Positions 24,426 to 32,759 are shown, counted from the stretch's first letter. The stretch: DNA of 36,974 nucleotides from Polyangiaceae bacterium (GCA_020849655.1 JADLFU010000177.1:1-36974); one strand, 5' to 3'. Notes: a model not told the origin generated them from the sequence alone. Program-made: numbers and translations.

Positions 24426-25895
24426 TCAGCCCCCGGAGAGGCGCCGCACGAAGGCGCCGACGAGCGAGAACAGCGCCGCCACGCGGCCGACCAGCCCCGC
24501 GCCGCCGCGCGCCTTCGCCATCGCGCGCGCGACCGCGTCGAGCGCGGGCGTGTACGGGTACCACCACAGCTCCCGCCGCGCGCGGTTGGCGTCGGTGAGC
24601 ACCACCCGCGGTCGCGTGAGCTCCGCGAGGGCGTGGGGCGAGTTCGTGATGCCCGTCCCCGTCTCGCCCGTGCCCGTCCACGGCAAGGCCGGCACGGCCG
24701 CCGTGAACCCGTGGTTGTTGATCGTGACGACGCCGACGCGGAGCCTCCGCGCGAGCTGCTCCGCCTTGCCGAGGTGCTTGCTCCAGATGCTGCCCGTCAG
24801 GCCGAAGCGGCAGGCGTTCGCCCGCTCGATGGCCTCGCCCGCGCTCTTGACGACGACGATCGGCAGCACCGGCCCGAACGTCTCGTCCTGCATCAGCGGC
24901 GTGGCCTCGTCGGTGATCTTCACGACCGTGGGCGCGACCGCGCGCGGGCCCGCGTCGGCGGGGAGCGTCGCCTCGGCGACGATCTCGGCGCCGCTCGCGC
25001 GCGCCTCGTCGAGGTGCGCGCGCACGAGCGTGGCCTGCGCGTCGGTGGTCAGCGGGCCGAAGTCGACGCCGAACCGCAGCCCCGCGACGATCTCGCCGAC
25101 GCGCCTCGTGAAGGCGTCCGCGACGGCGCTCTCGACGTACACGCGCTCGATCGACGCGCAGTTCTGGCCCGCGTTCGTGAGCGCGCCCCACGCGACCCCG
25201 TGCGCCGCGCGCTCGACGTCCGCGTCGGCGAGCACGATCGCGGCGTCCTTGCCGCCGAGCTCGAGCGAGCACGCGACGAGCCGCTCGGCGCACGTGACCG
25301 CGATCCGCTTGCCCGTGCGCACGCTGCCGGTGAAGACCACGAGATCGACGTCGCCGCCGACGAGCGCCGCGCCGACGTCGCCCCCGCCCTGCACGAGCGA
25401 CAAGACGCCGTGCGGCAAGAGGCCGTCGAACAGGGAGGCGACCAGCGCGCCCGCGCGCGGCGTGATCTCGCTCGGCTTGAACACGACCGCGTTGCCGGCG
25501 AGGAGCGCGGGCACGAGCGTGCGCAGCGGGATGGCGACGGGGAAGTTCCACGGCGTGACGAGCGCCACCACGCCCCGCGCGACGCGCTCGACCACGGCGC
25601 CCTTCGACGGGTACGAGAGCAGATCGAGCGGCACCTCCTCGGGCTCGAACACCCGCGGCGCCTCGTCGAGCCAGTACGCGACGAGGTCCGCGTTCGGCAG
25701 CACCTCCGCGAGCCGCGCCTCGACGCGGGGCTTGCCCGTCTCCTCGTGCAGGACCTCCGCGATCTCGTCGGCGCGCGAGAGGATGCGCGACGCGAGCGGC
25801 CGGAGCGCCCTCACCCGCGCGGACAGCGGCAGCTCGGCGAACGCAGGCTGGGCGGCGCGGGCCTGCGCGAGCGCCTGGGTGACCTCTTGGGACAT
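24426..25895 (-). CDS. NAD(P)-dependent aldehyde dehydrogenase family protein
   Basis: 489-residue soluble enzyme of the aldehyde dehydrogenase superfamily, oxidising an aldehyde to an acid with NAD(P)+. Seen are TPWNFPVAIPLR (the catalytic Asn region), FKPSEITP with the cofactor-binding Lys, VFTGSVRTGKR, the general base Glu212 in SLELGGKD, and the nucleophile Cys246 in GQNCAS. The 34-residue spacing is the usual one. DETFGPVLPIV and NNHGFTAAVPALPWTG follow. The C-terminus has an unusual helical extension (about 50 residues, ending FSLVGAFVRRLSGG) that could touch the membrane. The substrate is unknown. ATG at 25895 with AGAGG upstream. It is divergent from yajQ with 37 bp between starts. 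Confidence 0.92.
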   Translation of the reverse strand: MSQEVTQALAQARAAQPAFAELPLSARVRALRPLASRILSRADEIAEVLHEETGKPRVEARLAEVLPNADLVAYWLDEAPRVFEPEEVPLDLLSYPSKGAVVERVARGVVALVTPWNFPVAIPLRTLVPALLAGNAVVFKPSEITPRAGALVASLFDGLLPHGVLSLVQGGGDVGAALVGGDVDLVVFTGSVRTGKRIAVTCAERLVACSLELGGKDAAIVLADADVERAAHGVAWGALTNAGQNCASIERVYVESAVADAFTRRVGEIVAGLRFGVDFGPLTTDAQATLVRAHLDEARASGAEIVAEATLPADAGPRAVAPTVVKITDEATPLMQDETFGPVLPIVVVKSAGEAIERANACRFGLTGSIWSKHLGKAEQLARRLRVGVVTINNHGFTAAVPALPWTGTGETGTGITNSPHALAELTRPRVVLTDANRARRELWWYPYTPALDAVARAMAKARGGAGLVGRVAALFSLVGAFVRRLSGG

Positions 25896-25932
25896 GCGCT
25901 CGCACCTCTACCTTTGCTATGAGTGGGGGACC

Positions 25933-26418
25933 ATGCCGTCGTTCGACGTCGTCTCCAAGGTCGAGAACCACGAGGTCGAGAACGCGCTGCAGCAGGCCCA
26001 GAAGGAGGTCGCGCAGCGGTTCGACTTTCGCGACACCGACACCTCGCTCGAGCGCAAGGACGCCGAGATCGTCGTGCAGTCCTCTACGGAGGACAGGGCG
26101 CGCGCCGCGCTCACCGTGCTCCAGGAGAAGCTCGCGAAGCGCAAGGTGTCGCTGAAGTTCTTCGACGTCGGCAAGCCCGAGCCCACGTCGAAGGGCGGCG
26201 CGCGCATCACGCTGAAGATCAAGAACGGCGTCGAGGGCGACAAGGCGAAGGAGATCGTCGCTTCCATCAAGGCGTCCAAGATCAAGGTCCAGGGTTCCAT
26301 CCAGGCCGATCAGGTGCGGGTCACGGGCAAGAACCGCGACGATCTGCAGGCGTGCATCCGCCACCTGCGCGACGCCGACTTCGGGATCGTCCTCGGCTTC
26401 ACCAATTTTCGAGAGTGA
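25933..26418 (+). CDS. yajQ: YajQ family (DUF520) nucleotide-binding protein
   Basis: 161 residues, the usual length for the family. The N-terminus MPSFDVVSKVENHEVENALQ and the following RFDFRDTDTSLE are diagnostic, as is the end ADFGIVLGFTNFRE. The protein has two RRM-like ferredoxin folds. Homologues bind nucleotides and RNA, and some bind cyclic di-GMP and act as a transcriptional co-regulator; which applies here is not visible. ATG at 25933 with GGGGGA just upstream. A hairpin follows the stop codon. Confidence 0.95.
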   Translation: MPSFDVVSKVENHEVENALQQAQKEVAQRFDFRDTDTSLERKDAEIVVQSSTEDRARAALTVLQEKLAKRKVSLKFFDVGKPEPTSKGGARITLKIKNGVEGDKAKEIVASIKASKIKVQGSIQADQVRVTGKNRDDLQACIRHLRDADFGIVLGFTNFRE

Positions 26419-26423
26419 CGTCG

Positions 26424-26448
26424 CCGGGTGGGTTGACAGCCTGCCCGG
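26424..26448 (+). terminator. Hairpin after yajQ
   Basis: Stem ccgggtgg (26424-26431) against ctgcccgg (26441-26448), eight pairs with two G-U wobbles and a nine-base loop, six bases after the yajQ stop. No T-tract follows, so termination is likely but unproven. Confidence 0.4.
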
Positions 26449-26461
26449 GATCACGCACAAG

Positions 26462-26803
26462 TTGCGCGTGCTCCGACGCTTCTGGCTCCTGGCGGGCTCT
26501 CTCGCCCTGCTACTGGCAGCCTGCTTCGTCGCGCCCCCCGCGCCTCCCTCCGACGTCGCGCGGTCGATGACCACCGCGCGCGCGCCCGCGCCCTGCGTGG
26601 ACGGCTCCGACGAGGAGGAGGAGGGGCAGGAGGAGGAGGGGGAGGAAGAGGGCGCTCAAGCAGAGGAGGTCGCGCACCTCGGTCGGGTCGCCCCCGACGC
26701 GGGGACTGTGCAGAGCTCCAGGCGACTGTGGTTGCCGTGTGACCGGCGCGACGGCCAGGGCTCGTGCCCGCCCGACGTGCCCCCTCCCCGCGCCGGCGTC
26801 TAG
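26462..26803 (+). CDS. Small acidic lipoprotein, hypothetical
   Basis: Up to 113 residues. A clean lipoprotein signal (RRFWLLAGSLALLLAAC) ends in LAAC. The mature part has a Pro-rich stretch, a Glu cluster coded by a nearly pure purine tract (26612-26653) and four cysteines. No family is recognised. The start may be TTG at 26462 or GTG at 26468; neither has a strong ribosome-binding site. The lipobox makes it likely to be a real gene. Confidence 0.55.
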   Translation: MRVLRRFWLLAGSLALLLAACFVAPPAPPSDVARSMTTARAPAPCVDGSDEEEEGQEEEGEEEGAQAEEVAHLGRVAPDAGTVQSSRRLWLPCDRRDGQGSCPPDVPPPRAGV

Positions 26804-27037
26804 CGCGAGGCTCGAGACCCGACGTGGCGTGTGAGCGCCGCGCCGCTCGACCCCTACGGAGTCCTGGCGCGCTCGCGCCGCGATTCCGCAGGGTGAGCGC
26901 CGCGGTGACGACAGCGCGCCATGGGGCCGAGGGCGCCGCGCAGACCTCCGCGCGTGCCCCGTCGCCGGGGTGCGCAGTCACCCCCTCCAGTCGAGCGCCC
27001 CGCGGCACCAGCCGCGCCGGGCGGTGGAGCTTCGTCG

Positions 27038-29140
27038 ATGAGTCACGACATGGATGCAGAGGCCAGCGGTGTCCCCGCTGGCGCTCACAAGGATGAGTTG
27101 CGCGCGACAGCCGCGCGGTTTCTGGGATCGTGGAGGTACACCTGGCAGGCGAGGGCGCCGGGGCCCGATCTCCTCGCTGGCCTCACGGTGGCGGCGGTGG
27201 CGCTGCCGCTCAACGTCGGCCTCGCGATCGCGAGCGGGATGCCGCCCTCCGCGGGCCTCGTAGCAGGCGCTGTGGGCGGGCTCGTCGCGGCCCTCGCGGG
27301 CGGATCGCAGCACCAGGTGACGGGGCCCGCCGCGGCGATCAGCGTGATGGTGCTGGCGCTCGCGACGAAGTTCGGCCTGGTCGGGGTCGCCGCCGCGACA
27401 GTGTACATCGGCTTCGTGGAGATCGCGCTCGCCGCCGCCCTCGCGGGGCGCGTCGTGCGGTTCGTGCCCGAGTCCGTGCTCGCGGGCTTCACCACGGGGG
27501 TCGGCATCAAGCTGCTCGACCAGCAGTTCCCGGTGCTGCTCGGGTTCCCGAAGCTGGTCGACTGGGCGTCTGGCGGTAAGGTCGATCTCATCGACATGGT
27601 GTCGATGATGCACCAGCCGCGCTGGCTCCGCGACGTCTCGTGGCTGGCGGTCGTCTGCGGGGTCGTCGTCATCTTCTTCGTGACGGCGACCGCGCAGTTC
27701 AAGCGGTTTCCGGCGGCCATCCTCGCGATCGGCGCCGTCACGTTCGTCTCGGTGTACCTCGGCTGGAGGGTCGAGCGCGTCGCGGGCCTCGGCGACATCC
27801 CGTCGACGCTTCCGTTGCCCAGCTTCCCGCTGCTCCCCGAGGAGCGCTGGCTGGATCTCGTGATCACCGCCACGCCGCTCGCGCTCCTGGCGGCGGCGGA
27901 GTCGCTGCTGTCCGCGCGGGCGATCGACCGCATGGCGAACGCCAAGCATCCACACGATCCTAACGTCGAACTCGCCGGCCAGGGGCTCGCCAACCTCGCC
28001 GCGGGGCTGTTCTCGGGCATGCCGGTCACGGGCGTCGTCGCCCGGAGCGGTGTCAACGTGCAAAGCGGCAACCGGACCCGGCTCTCCGCTGCGACCCACG
28101 CCGTGTGCCTCATCGCCGCGGTGATGTTCCTGTCGCGGTACATCGTGCAGGTGCCGCTCGCGGCGCTGGCGGGGCTGTTGTGTGTGATCGGCTGGCGCCT
28201 GATCGAGCTCCGCACGCTCGCGCACGTGTACAAGGAGAGCAAGCTCGACGGCCTGGCGTTCGTCATCGCCGCCGTGGGGACGGTCTCCGGGAGGCTGATG
28301 GTCGGCCTCGCGCTCGGCCTCGCGGTGCATTTCGTCGACCGATGGCTGAGGCGCCACGAGCTGCGCGAGAAGGGGGGGATCTCCGGGCAGCGTCCGGGGG
28401 TGCGCGCCGTCCTCGCGAAGGAGCGCGCCGAGGCGCGCAGGCCTGCGCATTTCGACCACCTGCCCGTCGAGTACCGCAAGTGGCTCGGGCAGCTGCGCGA
28501 GGCGCCCCTCGTCGCGCCCTCCGCGTACGTGCACCCGGCCGCGACCCTCATCGGGCGCGTCGTCGTGGGCGACCGCGCGCACATCGCCGCCGACACCTGC
28601 GTGCGCGCCGACGAGGGCTCGCCGTTCTTCATCGGCCCGAACACCAACCTGCAAGACGGCGTCGTGTTGCACGCGCTGAAGGACAAGCGCGTGATGGTCG
28701 GCGGCGAGGGCTGGGCCATCTACGTGGGGCAGAACGTCTCGGTCGCGCACGACGCGCTCGTGCACGGCCCCTGCTACATCGGCGACGACACGTTCGTCGG
28801 GTTCAAGGCCGTGGTGCACGACTCGGTGGTCGGCGAGCGGTGCTTCATCGGCATCGGCGCGGTCGTGGTCGGCGTCGAGATCCCGAGCGATCGCTTCGTC
28901 CCCCACGGCCGCATCGTCGACTCCGCGGACGCGGTCGACGCGCTGCCCCACCGCAGCCACGCGCACGCCGAGTTCAACGAGGACGTCGTCGAGGTCAACC
29001 GCGGCCTCGCCGTCGCCTACCACGCCCGCGACCGCGAGCGCGCAGCCGCCACGGAGCTGAGCCGCGCCGAGCGCGAGCACGCCCCGCCTCCCACCTGGGA
29101 CGTCGCGTGGGCCCCCGCCCCCACCAAGGAGATCTTCTGA
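27038..29140 (+). CDS. SulP anion transporter fused to a gamma-carbonic anhydrase
   Basis: 700-residue fusion. Residues about 28-440 are a SulP (SLC26/BicA-like) carrier with about eleven to twelve transmembrane helices: LLAGLTVAAVALPLNVGLAI, the GSQHQVTGPAAAISVMV core and RSGVNVQSGNRTRLSA. The STAS domain that normally ends SulP proteins is absent. After a charged linker (about 445-485), residues 486-665 form a left-handed beta-helix of the gamma-carbonic anhydrase family. Zinc ligands are His545 (VVLHAL), His571 (VAHDAL) and His576 (VHGPCY); VRADEGSPF and NTNLQDG give the catalytic Arg, Asp/Glu, Asn and Gln. The pattern is nearest to CcmM/CamH. The predicted role is uptake of bicarbonate (or another anion) coupled to CO2/HCO3- interconversion on the cytoplasmic face. 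The ATG at 27038 has GGTGGAG upstream; an earlier ATG at 26921 only adds 39 Pro/Arg-rich residues. The stop overlaps the next start (TGATG). Confidence 0.93.
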   Translation: MSHDMDAEASGVPAGAHKDELRATAARFLGSWRYTWQARAPGPDLLAGLTVAAVALPLNVGLAIASGMPPSAGLVAGAVGGLVAALAGGSQHQVTGPAAAISVMVLALATKFGLVGVAAATVYIGFVEIALAAALAGRVVRFVPESVLAGFTTGVGIKLLDQQFPVLLGFPKLVDWASGGKVDLIDMVSMMHQPRWLRDVSWLAVVCGVVVIFFVTATAQFKRFPAAILAIGAVTFVSVYLGWRVERVAGLGDIPSTLPLPSFPLLPEERWLDLVITATPLALLAAAESLLSARAIDRMANAKHPHDPNVELAGQGLANLAAGLFSGMPVTGVVARSGVNVQSGNRTRLSAATHAVCLIAAVMFLSRYIVQVPLAALAGLLCVIGWRLIELRTLAHVYKESKLDGLAFVIAAVGTVSGRLMVGLALGLAVHFVDRWLRRHELREKGGISGQRPGVRAVLAKERAEARRPAHFDHLPVEYRKWLGQLREAPLVAPSAYVHPAATLIGRVVVGDRAHIAADTCVRADEGSPFFIGPNTNLQDGVVLHALKDKRVMVGGEGWAIYVGQNVSVAHDALVHGPCYIGDDTFVGFKAVVHDSVVGERCFIGIGAVVVGVEIPSDRFVPHGRIVDSADAVDALPHRSHAHAEFNEDVVEVNRGLAVAYHARDRERAAATELSRAEREHAPPPTWDVAWAPAPTKEIF

Positions 29141-30027
29141 TGTTGATGATAGGATTGTTTGTTGGCATCGCGCTCTACGCGCTCGTCGTGCTGTCCCGCT
29201 CGGTGTTCAAGGTGGAGGAGGGGCACGTCGCCGTCCTCGTCACGTTCGGCCGCGCCGAGACGCGCGCCGACGGCTCGCTGCTCACGCACCGCCCCGGGCT
29301 CCACTGGAAGAAGCCCTGGCAGCACGTGATCGTCGTCTCGACGATGGAACAGACGCTCGACCTCGGCTGCGAGACGGGCGGCAGCACGGCGATGGCGGAC
29401 GACGGCACGATCCTGCGGCTCGACTCGTTCATCCGCTACGTGCCGGTCGAGGCCGAGCTGCACGAGTACCTGTTCGGGCTCGCGCGGCCGCTGCCGCACA
29501 TCACGGGGCTCTTCACCTGCCTGCTCCGCAACGAGATCGCGAACTTCCGGGGTCGCGGCGACGGCGCGGCGGCGAGCCTGGCGACGCGCTTCGACTTCTC
29601 GCGGCAGGCGGGCTCGTACTCGCTCATCCGGCGGGAGCGGAAGCTGCTCAATGACCGCATCCACGAGTTCTGTCGAGAGAAGATCGACGATCGCTACGGC
29701 GTCAGGTTCAACGCCGTCGATCTCGCGGACATCCTGCCGCCCGACGAGCTCGCCGACGCGCTGAACGCGGTCATCCAGGCGCAGACGGAGGCCGAGGGGC
29801 GCCTGTTCCGCGCGGAGGGCGAGTGCCAGCAGCGGCTCCTGTCGGCCGAGCGGGGCGTCGAGATCGCGCGCGCGCGCGCGGGCGCCGTCGAGCTCGAGAT
29901 CGCCAAGCTCGCCTCGTACCTGGACGATCTCGACGCGACGGGCGTGCTCGCGGACTACGTCGCGCGGAGGCGCCGCGAGGTGCTCGGCGAGGCGCGCGTG
30001 ACGTACGTGAAGGAGGTGGCGGCATGA
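29140..30027 (+). CDS. SPFH/band-7 domain protein (HflK/stomatin-like), first of a pair
   Basis: 295-residue membrane protein with one N-terminal helix (residues 1-20) and a band-7/SPFH domain: FKVEEGHVAVLVTFGRAE, RPGLHWKKPWQHVIVVSTME, then a coiled, Ala/Glu-rich C-terminal region (AQTEAEGRLFRAEGECQQRLL, ERGVEIARARAG). SPFH proteins assemble into large membrane microdomain scaffolds and, as HflK/HflC, cage the FtsH protease. ATG at 29140 shares one base with the SulP-CA stop. The first nine codons (ATG TTG ATG ATA GGA TTG TTT GTT GGC) are strikingly A+T-rich for this genome, probably to keep the coupled start unstructured. The end overlaps the next SPFH gene (ATGA). Confidence 0.9.
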   Translation: MLMIGLFVGIALYALVVLSRSVFKVEEGHVAVLVTFGRAETRADGSLLTHRPGLHWKKPWQHVIVVSTMEQTLDLGCETGGSTAMADDGTILRLDSFIRYVPVEAELHEYLFGLARPLPHITGLFTCLLRNEIANFRGRGDGAAASLATRFDFSRQAGSYSLIRRERKLLNDRIHEFCREKIDDRYGVRFNAVDLADILPPDELADALNAVIQAQTEAEGRLFRAEGECQQRLLSAERGVEIARARAGAVELEIAKLASYLDDLDATGVLADYVARRRREVLGEARVTYVKEVAA

Positions 30028-30905
30028 CGACCCAGGACTGGCTCCAGCTCGCGCTCGGCGCGGCGGCGGGCCTCGCGCTCCTCCCGGCGCTCGCGCTCCT
30101 CTTTCGCGCGGTGACCCTCGAGGTGGACGACGAGGAGGCCGTGCTGGTCACGCGCTTCGGCAAGCTCGCCCACACCTTCACGAAGCCGGGCCTCGAGTGG
30201 TTGCCCGAGAAGCTCCTGCCGTGGGTGAAGCACACCCGCGTCTCGTTGCGCCGAGACTTTCGGCACTTCAAGGACGTGCACGTCAACGACGCGCGCGGCA
30301 CGACCGTGATCGTCGATCTGTGGGTCGAGTTCCGCGTCGCCGATCCGGCGAAGGCCATCTTCTCGGTGACGAGCTGGGACTCGTCGCTGCAGAACCTCGT
30401 CTCGCACGCCGCGACGTCCATCCTCGGCAGCAGGGAATTCCAGGAGATCCTCTGCGACCGCACCGATCTCGGCGCGGAGCTCCGCGACGACATCGCGACG
30501 GAGACCGCGGCGTGGGGGGTGGCGATCGAGTTCGTGTTCATCCGCAACGTGAGCCTCCTCCCGGAGGTCTCGCGCCAGATGTTCGAGACGATCGCGGCGC
30601 GGCTCGAGCGCACGAAGGCGCACATCGAGGAGGCGGGGAGGCTCGAGGTGGCGAAGCTCGAGGCCGACACCGCGATGCGCACGGCCGAGCTGGTCGCGGA
30701 GGCGAAGGGGCAGTACCCGGCCGCCGTGGGCCGCGCGCTCGGCGCGCTCCGCGACCGACCCCGCGTGTACGCGGCCTACAACGAGCTGTACGAGCTGTCG
30801 CTCGTGCGGCCGCACAGGACCGTGTCGTTCGTCGGGTTCGACGCGGGAGAGCTGAAGGCCGTGGAGGCCGCGATGGTGACGGCGCCGCCCACCGAGGCGA
30901 GGTAG
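30024..30905 (+). CDS. SPFH/band-7 domain protein (HflC/stomatin-like), second of the pair
   Basis: 293-residue partner of the preceding gene. An N-terminal helix (LALGAAAGLALLPALALLF) is followed by VDDEEAVLVTRFGKLAHTFTKPGLEW and IVDLWVEFRVADPAKAIFSV of the SPFH domain, then the coiled segment RLERTKAHIEEAGRLEVAKLEADTAMRTAELVAEAKG interrupted by a short turn (AEAKGQYPAAVGRAL). Sequence and arrangement resemble HflK/HflC or prohibitin pairs; the partner protease FtsH is not in the window. ATG at 30024 overlaps the previous stop by four bases. It converges on the ABC transporter operon with 13 bp between stop codons. Confidence 0.9.
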   Translation: MTTQDWLQLALGAAAGLALLPALALLFRAVTLEVDDEEAVLVTRFGKLAHTFTKPGLEWLPEKLLPWVKHTRVSLRRDFRHFKDVHVNDARGTTVIVDLWVEFRVADPAKAIFSVTSWDSSLQNLVSHAATSILGSREFQEILCDRTDLGAELRDDIATETAAWGVAIEFVFIRNVSLLPEVSRQMFETIAARLERTKAHIEEAGRLEVAKLEADTAMRTAELVAEAKGQYPAAVGRALGALRDRPRVYAAYNELYELSLVRPHRTVSFVGFDAGELKAVEAAMVTAPPTEAR

Positions 30906-30918
30906 CGCCGAGGCCGAG

Positions 30919-31893
30919 TCAGCCGAGGAGCGGCGTCGCGCGCGTGACGGAGAGCCGGACGGTCTCTCCCCGCGCGGGCGGCGCCAGCCCTGGCCCGAGC
31001 GCCCACAGCTCGACGCCGCGCGCGCGGACGAGCACGGACGACGAGGCCCCCGCGTAGGTGACGTCGAGCACCTCGCCCTCGAGGGGGCCGGCGCCGAGGG
31101 TGACGTCCTCGCGACGCACGGCGATCGGGCCGTCGGCGTCGAGCCCGAGCGCGGCGGCGCCAAGGCGCTCGAGGACGTTCGCGCCGCCGAGGAACCGCGC
31201 GACGAACCGCGTCCGGGGTCGAGAGTAGACCTCGCGCGCCGGGCCGACCTGCTCGACGCGCCCTTCGCGCAGCACCGCGAGGCGATCGGCCATCGCGAGG
31301 GCCTCGTCCTGATCGTGGGTGACCAGCACGAACGTCGTCCCGAGGCGTCGCTGCAGCGCCCGCAGCTCCTCGCGCACGGAGAGGCGCAGCGCGGCGTCGA
31401 GCGCGGAGAGCGGCTCGTCGAGCAAGAGCAGCCGCGGCCGGCACGCGAGCGCGCGCGCGAGCGCCACCCGCTGCTTCTCGCCCCCCGAGAGCCCGGCGGG
31501 CCGCCGGCCCTCCTTGCCGGTCATCGAGACGAGCAGGAGCGCCTCCTCCACGCGCGCCGCCTGCTCGGCGCGGCTCGCGCCCCTCATCCTCGGTCCGAAG
31601 GCGACGTTCTCGGCCACGGTCATGTGAGGAAACAGCGCATAGGACTGGAACACCTGGTTCACGTCGCGCTCGTACGGCGGCACGTGGGAGACGTCCGCGC
31701 CGTCGAGGAGGAACGCCCCGCGCGTCGGCGGCAGGAGGCCCGACATCACCCGCAAGAGCGTCGATTTTCCGCAGCCGGAGGGGCCGACCAGGACGAACAG
31801 CTCGCCCTCCTCGACGTCGAGGCTGACCTCGTCGACGGCCCAGGTGTCGCCCAGCCGCACGCCGACGCCCTGGAGCGACGCCACGACCGTCAC
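30919..31893 (-). CDS. potA: ABC transporter ATP-binding protein, PotA type
   Basis: 324-residue ATPase of a spermidine/putrescine-type importer. Walker A is GPSGCGKST (residues 37-45); the Q-loop is VNQVFQSYALFPHMTV, the signature LSGGEKQRVALARAL, Walker B LLLLDEPLSALD and the H-loop LVTHDQDEAL. After residue 230 there is a TOBE_2-type regulatory domain (FLGGANVLERL, IAVRREDVTLG). The start is GTG at 31893, overlapping the stop of the preceding permease (GTGA). It is the last gene of the transporter operon. The gene symbol is by similarity; substrate specificity is inferred from the binding protein. Confidence 0.93.
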   Translation of the reverse strand: MTVVASLQGVGVRLGDTWAVDEVSLDVEEGELFVLVGPSGCGKSTLLRVMSGLLPPTRGAFLLDGADVSHVPPYERDVNQVFQSYALFPHMTVAENVAFGPRMRGASRAEQAARVEEALLLVSMTGKEGRRPAGLSGGEKQRVALARALACRPRLLLLDEPLSALDAALRLSVREELRALQRRLGTTFVLVTHDQDEALAMADRLAVLREGRVEQVGPAREVYSRPRTRFVARFLGGANVLERLGAAALGLDADGPIAVRREDVTLGAGPLEGEVLDVTYAGASSSVLVRARGVELWALGPGLAPPARGETVRLSVTRATPLLG

Positions 31894-32759
31894 GACGCCT
31901 CCGCCCGGCCCGCGACGGCGCGCGCGGCCGCGGTGAAGGTGAACAGCGCGAACAGTGTGACGAGCACGGCGCCCAGCGCGGCGCCGAACGGCCAGTCACG
32001 CCCGCCGCCGAGCGCGCTCGCGATCACGCTCCCGACGAGCGGCGCGCGCCCCCCGCCGAGGAGATCGACGACCGCGAACATGCCGATCGCGGGGAGGAAG
32101 GTGAGCGTGATCGCCGCGACGACGCCCGGGCGGAGCGCAGGCAAGGCGACGTGCACGAACGCGCGGACAGGCGTCGCGCCGAGGTCGAGCGCGGCGTCGA
32201 GCAGGCCAGGATCGAGGCGCGCGAGCGACGCCTGGATGGGAATGACGGCCATCGGAAAGTAGACGAACACGAGCCCTGTCATCGCCGCGCCCGGCGTGTA
32301 CAGCAGCCCCAGCGAGTCGCCCCCGAGGCCGAGCGCTCGCAGCAGCGCCGCCACCCAGCCGTCCGCCGCGAGCAGCGTCATCAGCGCGTAGGCGCGCACG
32401 AGCACGCCCGTGAAGAACGGCACGATGACCAGCAGCGAGAGCCGTCGCCCCCAGCGCGGAGGGGCCGCCGCGATCGTCCACGCGACGGGGATCGCGAAGG
32501 CGACGCAGACGGCGGTCACCGCGGCCGCCGCGCCGAGCGAGCGCGCGAGGACGCCGAGGTAGAGCGGTGACAGCGCGCGCCGTACGGCCTCCGTCGAGGG
32601 GCGGGCGATGACGTCCCCCAGCTCGTCGCGGTCGGCGAACGCGTACGCGAAGAGCACGACGAGCGGCAGCGCTACGAGCACGGCGGCGTGCAGCGACAAG
32701 AGGGAGAGCACCACGCGCGACGCCGCGCCCGCGCCCCACGACCGCGCCCCGGCGCTCAC
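31890..32759 (-). CDS. potB: ABC transporter permease, PotB type
   Basis: 289-residue inner-membrane permease with six predicted helices (VVLSLLSLHAAVLVALPLVVLFAYAFADRD; FFTGVLVRAYALMTLLAADG). The EAA loop that docks the ATPase is seen as LLDAALDLGATPVRAFVHVALPALRPGV. The family motif with VIVPFFTGVLVRAYAL matches PotB/PotH-like permeases. The start is GTG at 32759 overlapping the stop of the binding-protein gene (GTGA); the frame upstream of it is antisense-like. Both ends overlap neighbours, so translation is coupled. Confidence 0.93.
   Translation of the reverse strand: MSAGARSWGAGAASRVVLSLLSLHAAVLVALPLVVLFAYAFADRDELGDVIARPSTEAVRRALSPLYLGVLARSLGAAAAVTAVCVAFAIPVAWTIAAAPPRWGRRLSLLVIVPFFTGVLVRAYALMTLLAADGWVAALLRALGLGGDSLGLLYTPGAAMTGLVFVYFPMAVIPIQASLARLDPGLLDAALDLGATPVRAFVHVALPALRPGVVAAITLTFLPAIGMFAVVDLLGGGRAPLVGSVIASALGGGRDWPFGAALGAVLVTLFALFTFTAAARAVAGRAEAS

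Noticed and set aside
26921-27037. Longer N-terminus of the SulP-carbonic anhydrase fusion
   Set aside because: The extra 39 residues are Pro/Arg-rich and not SulP-like, and the ATG at 26921 has no ribosome-binding site, while the ATG at 27038 does.
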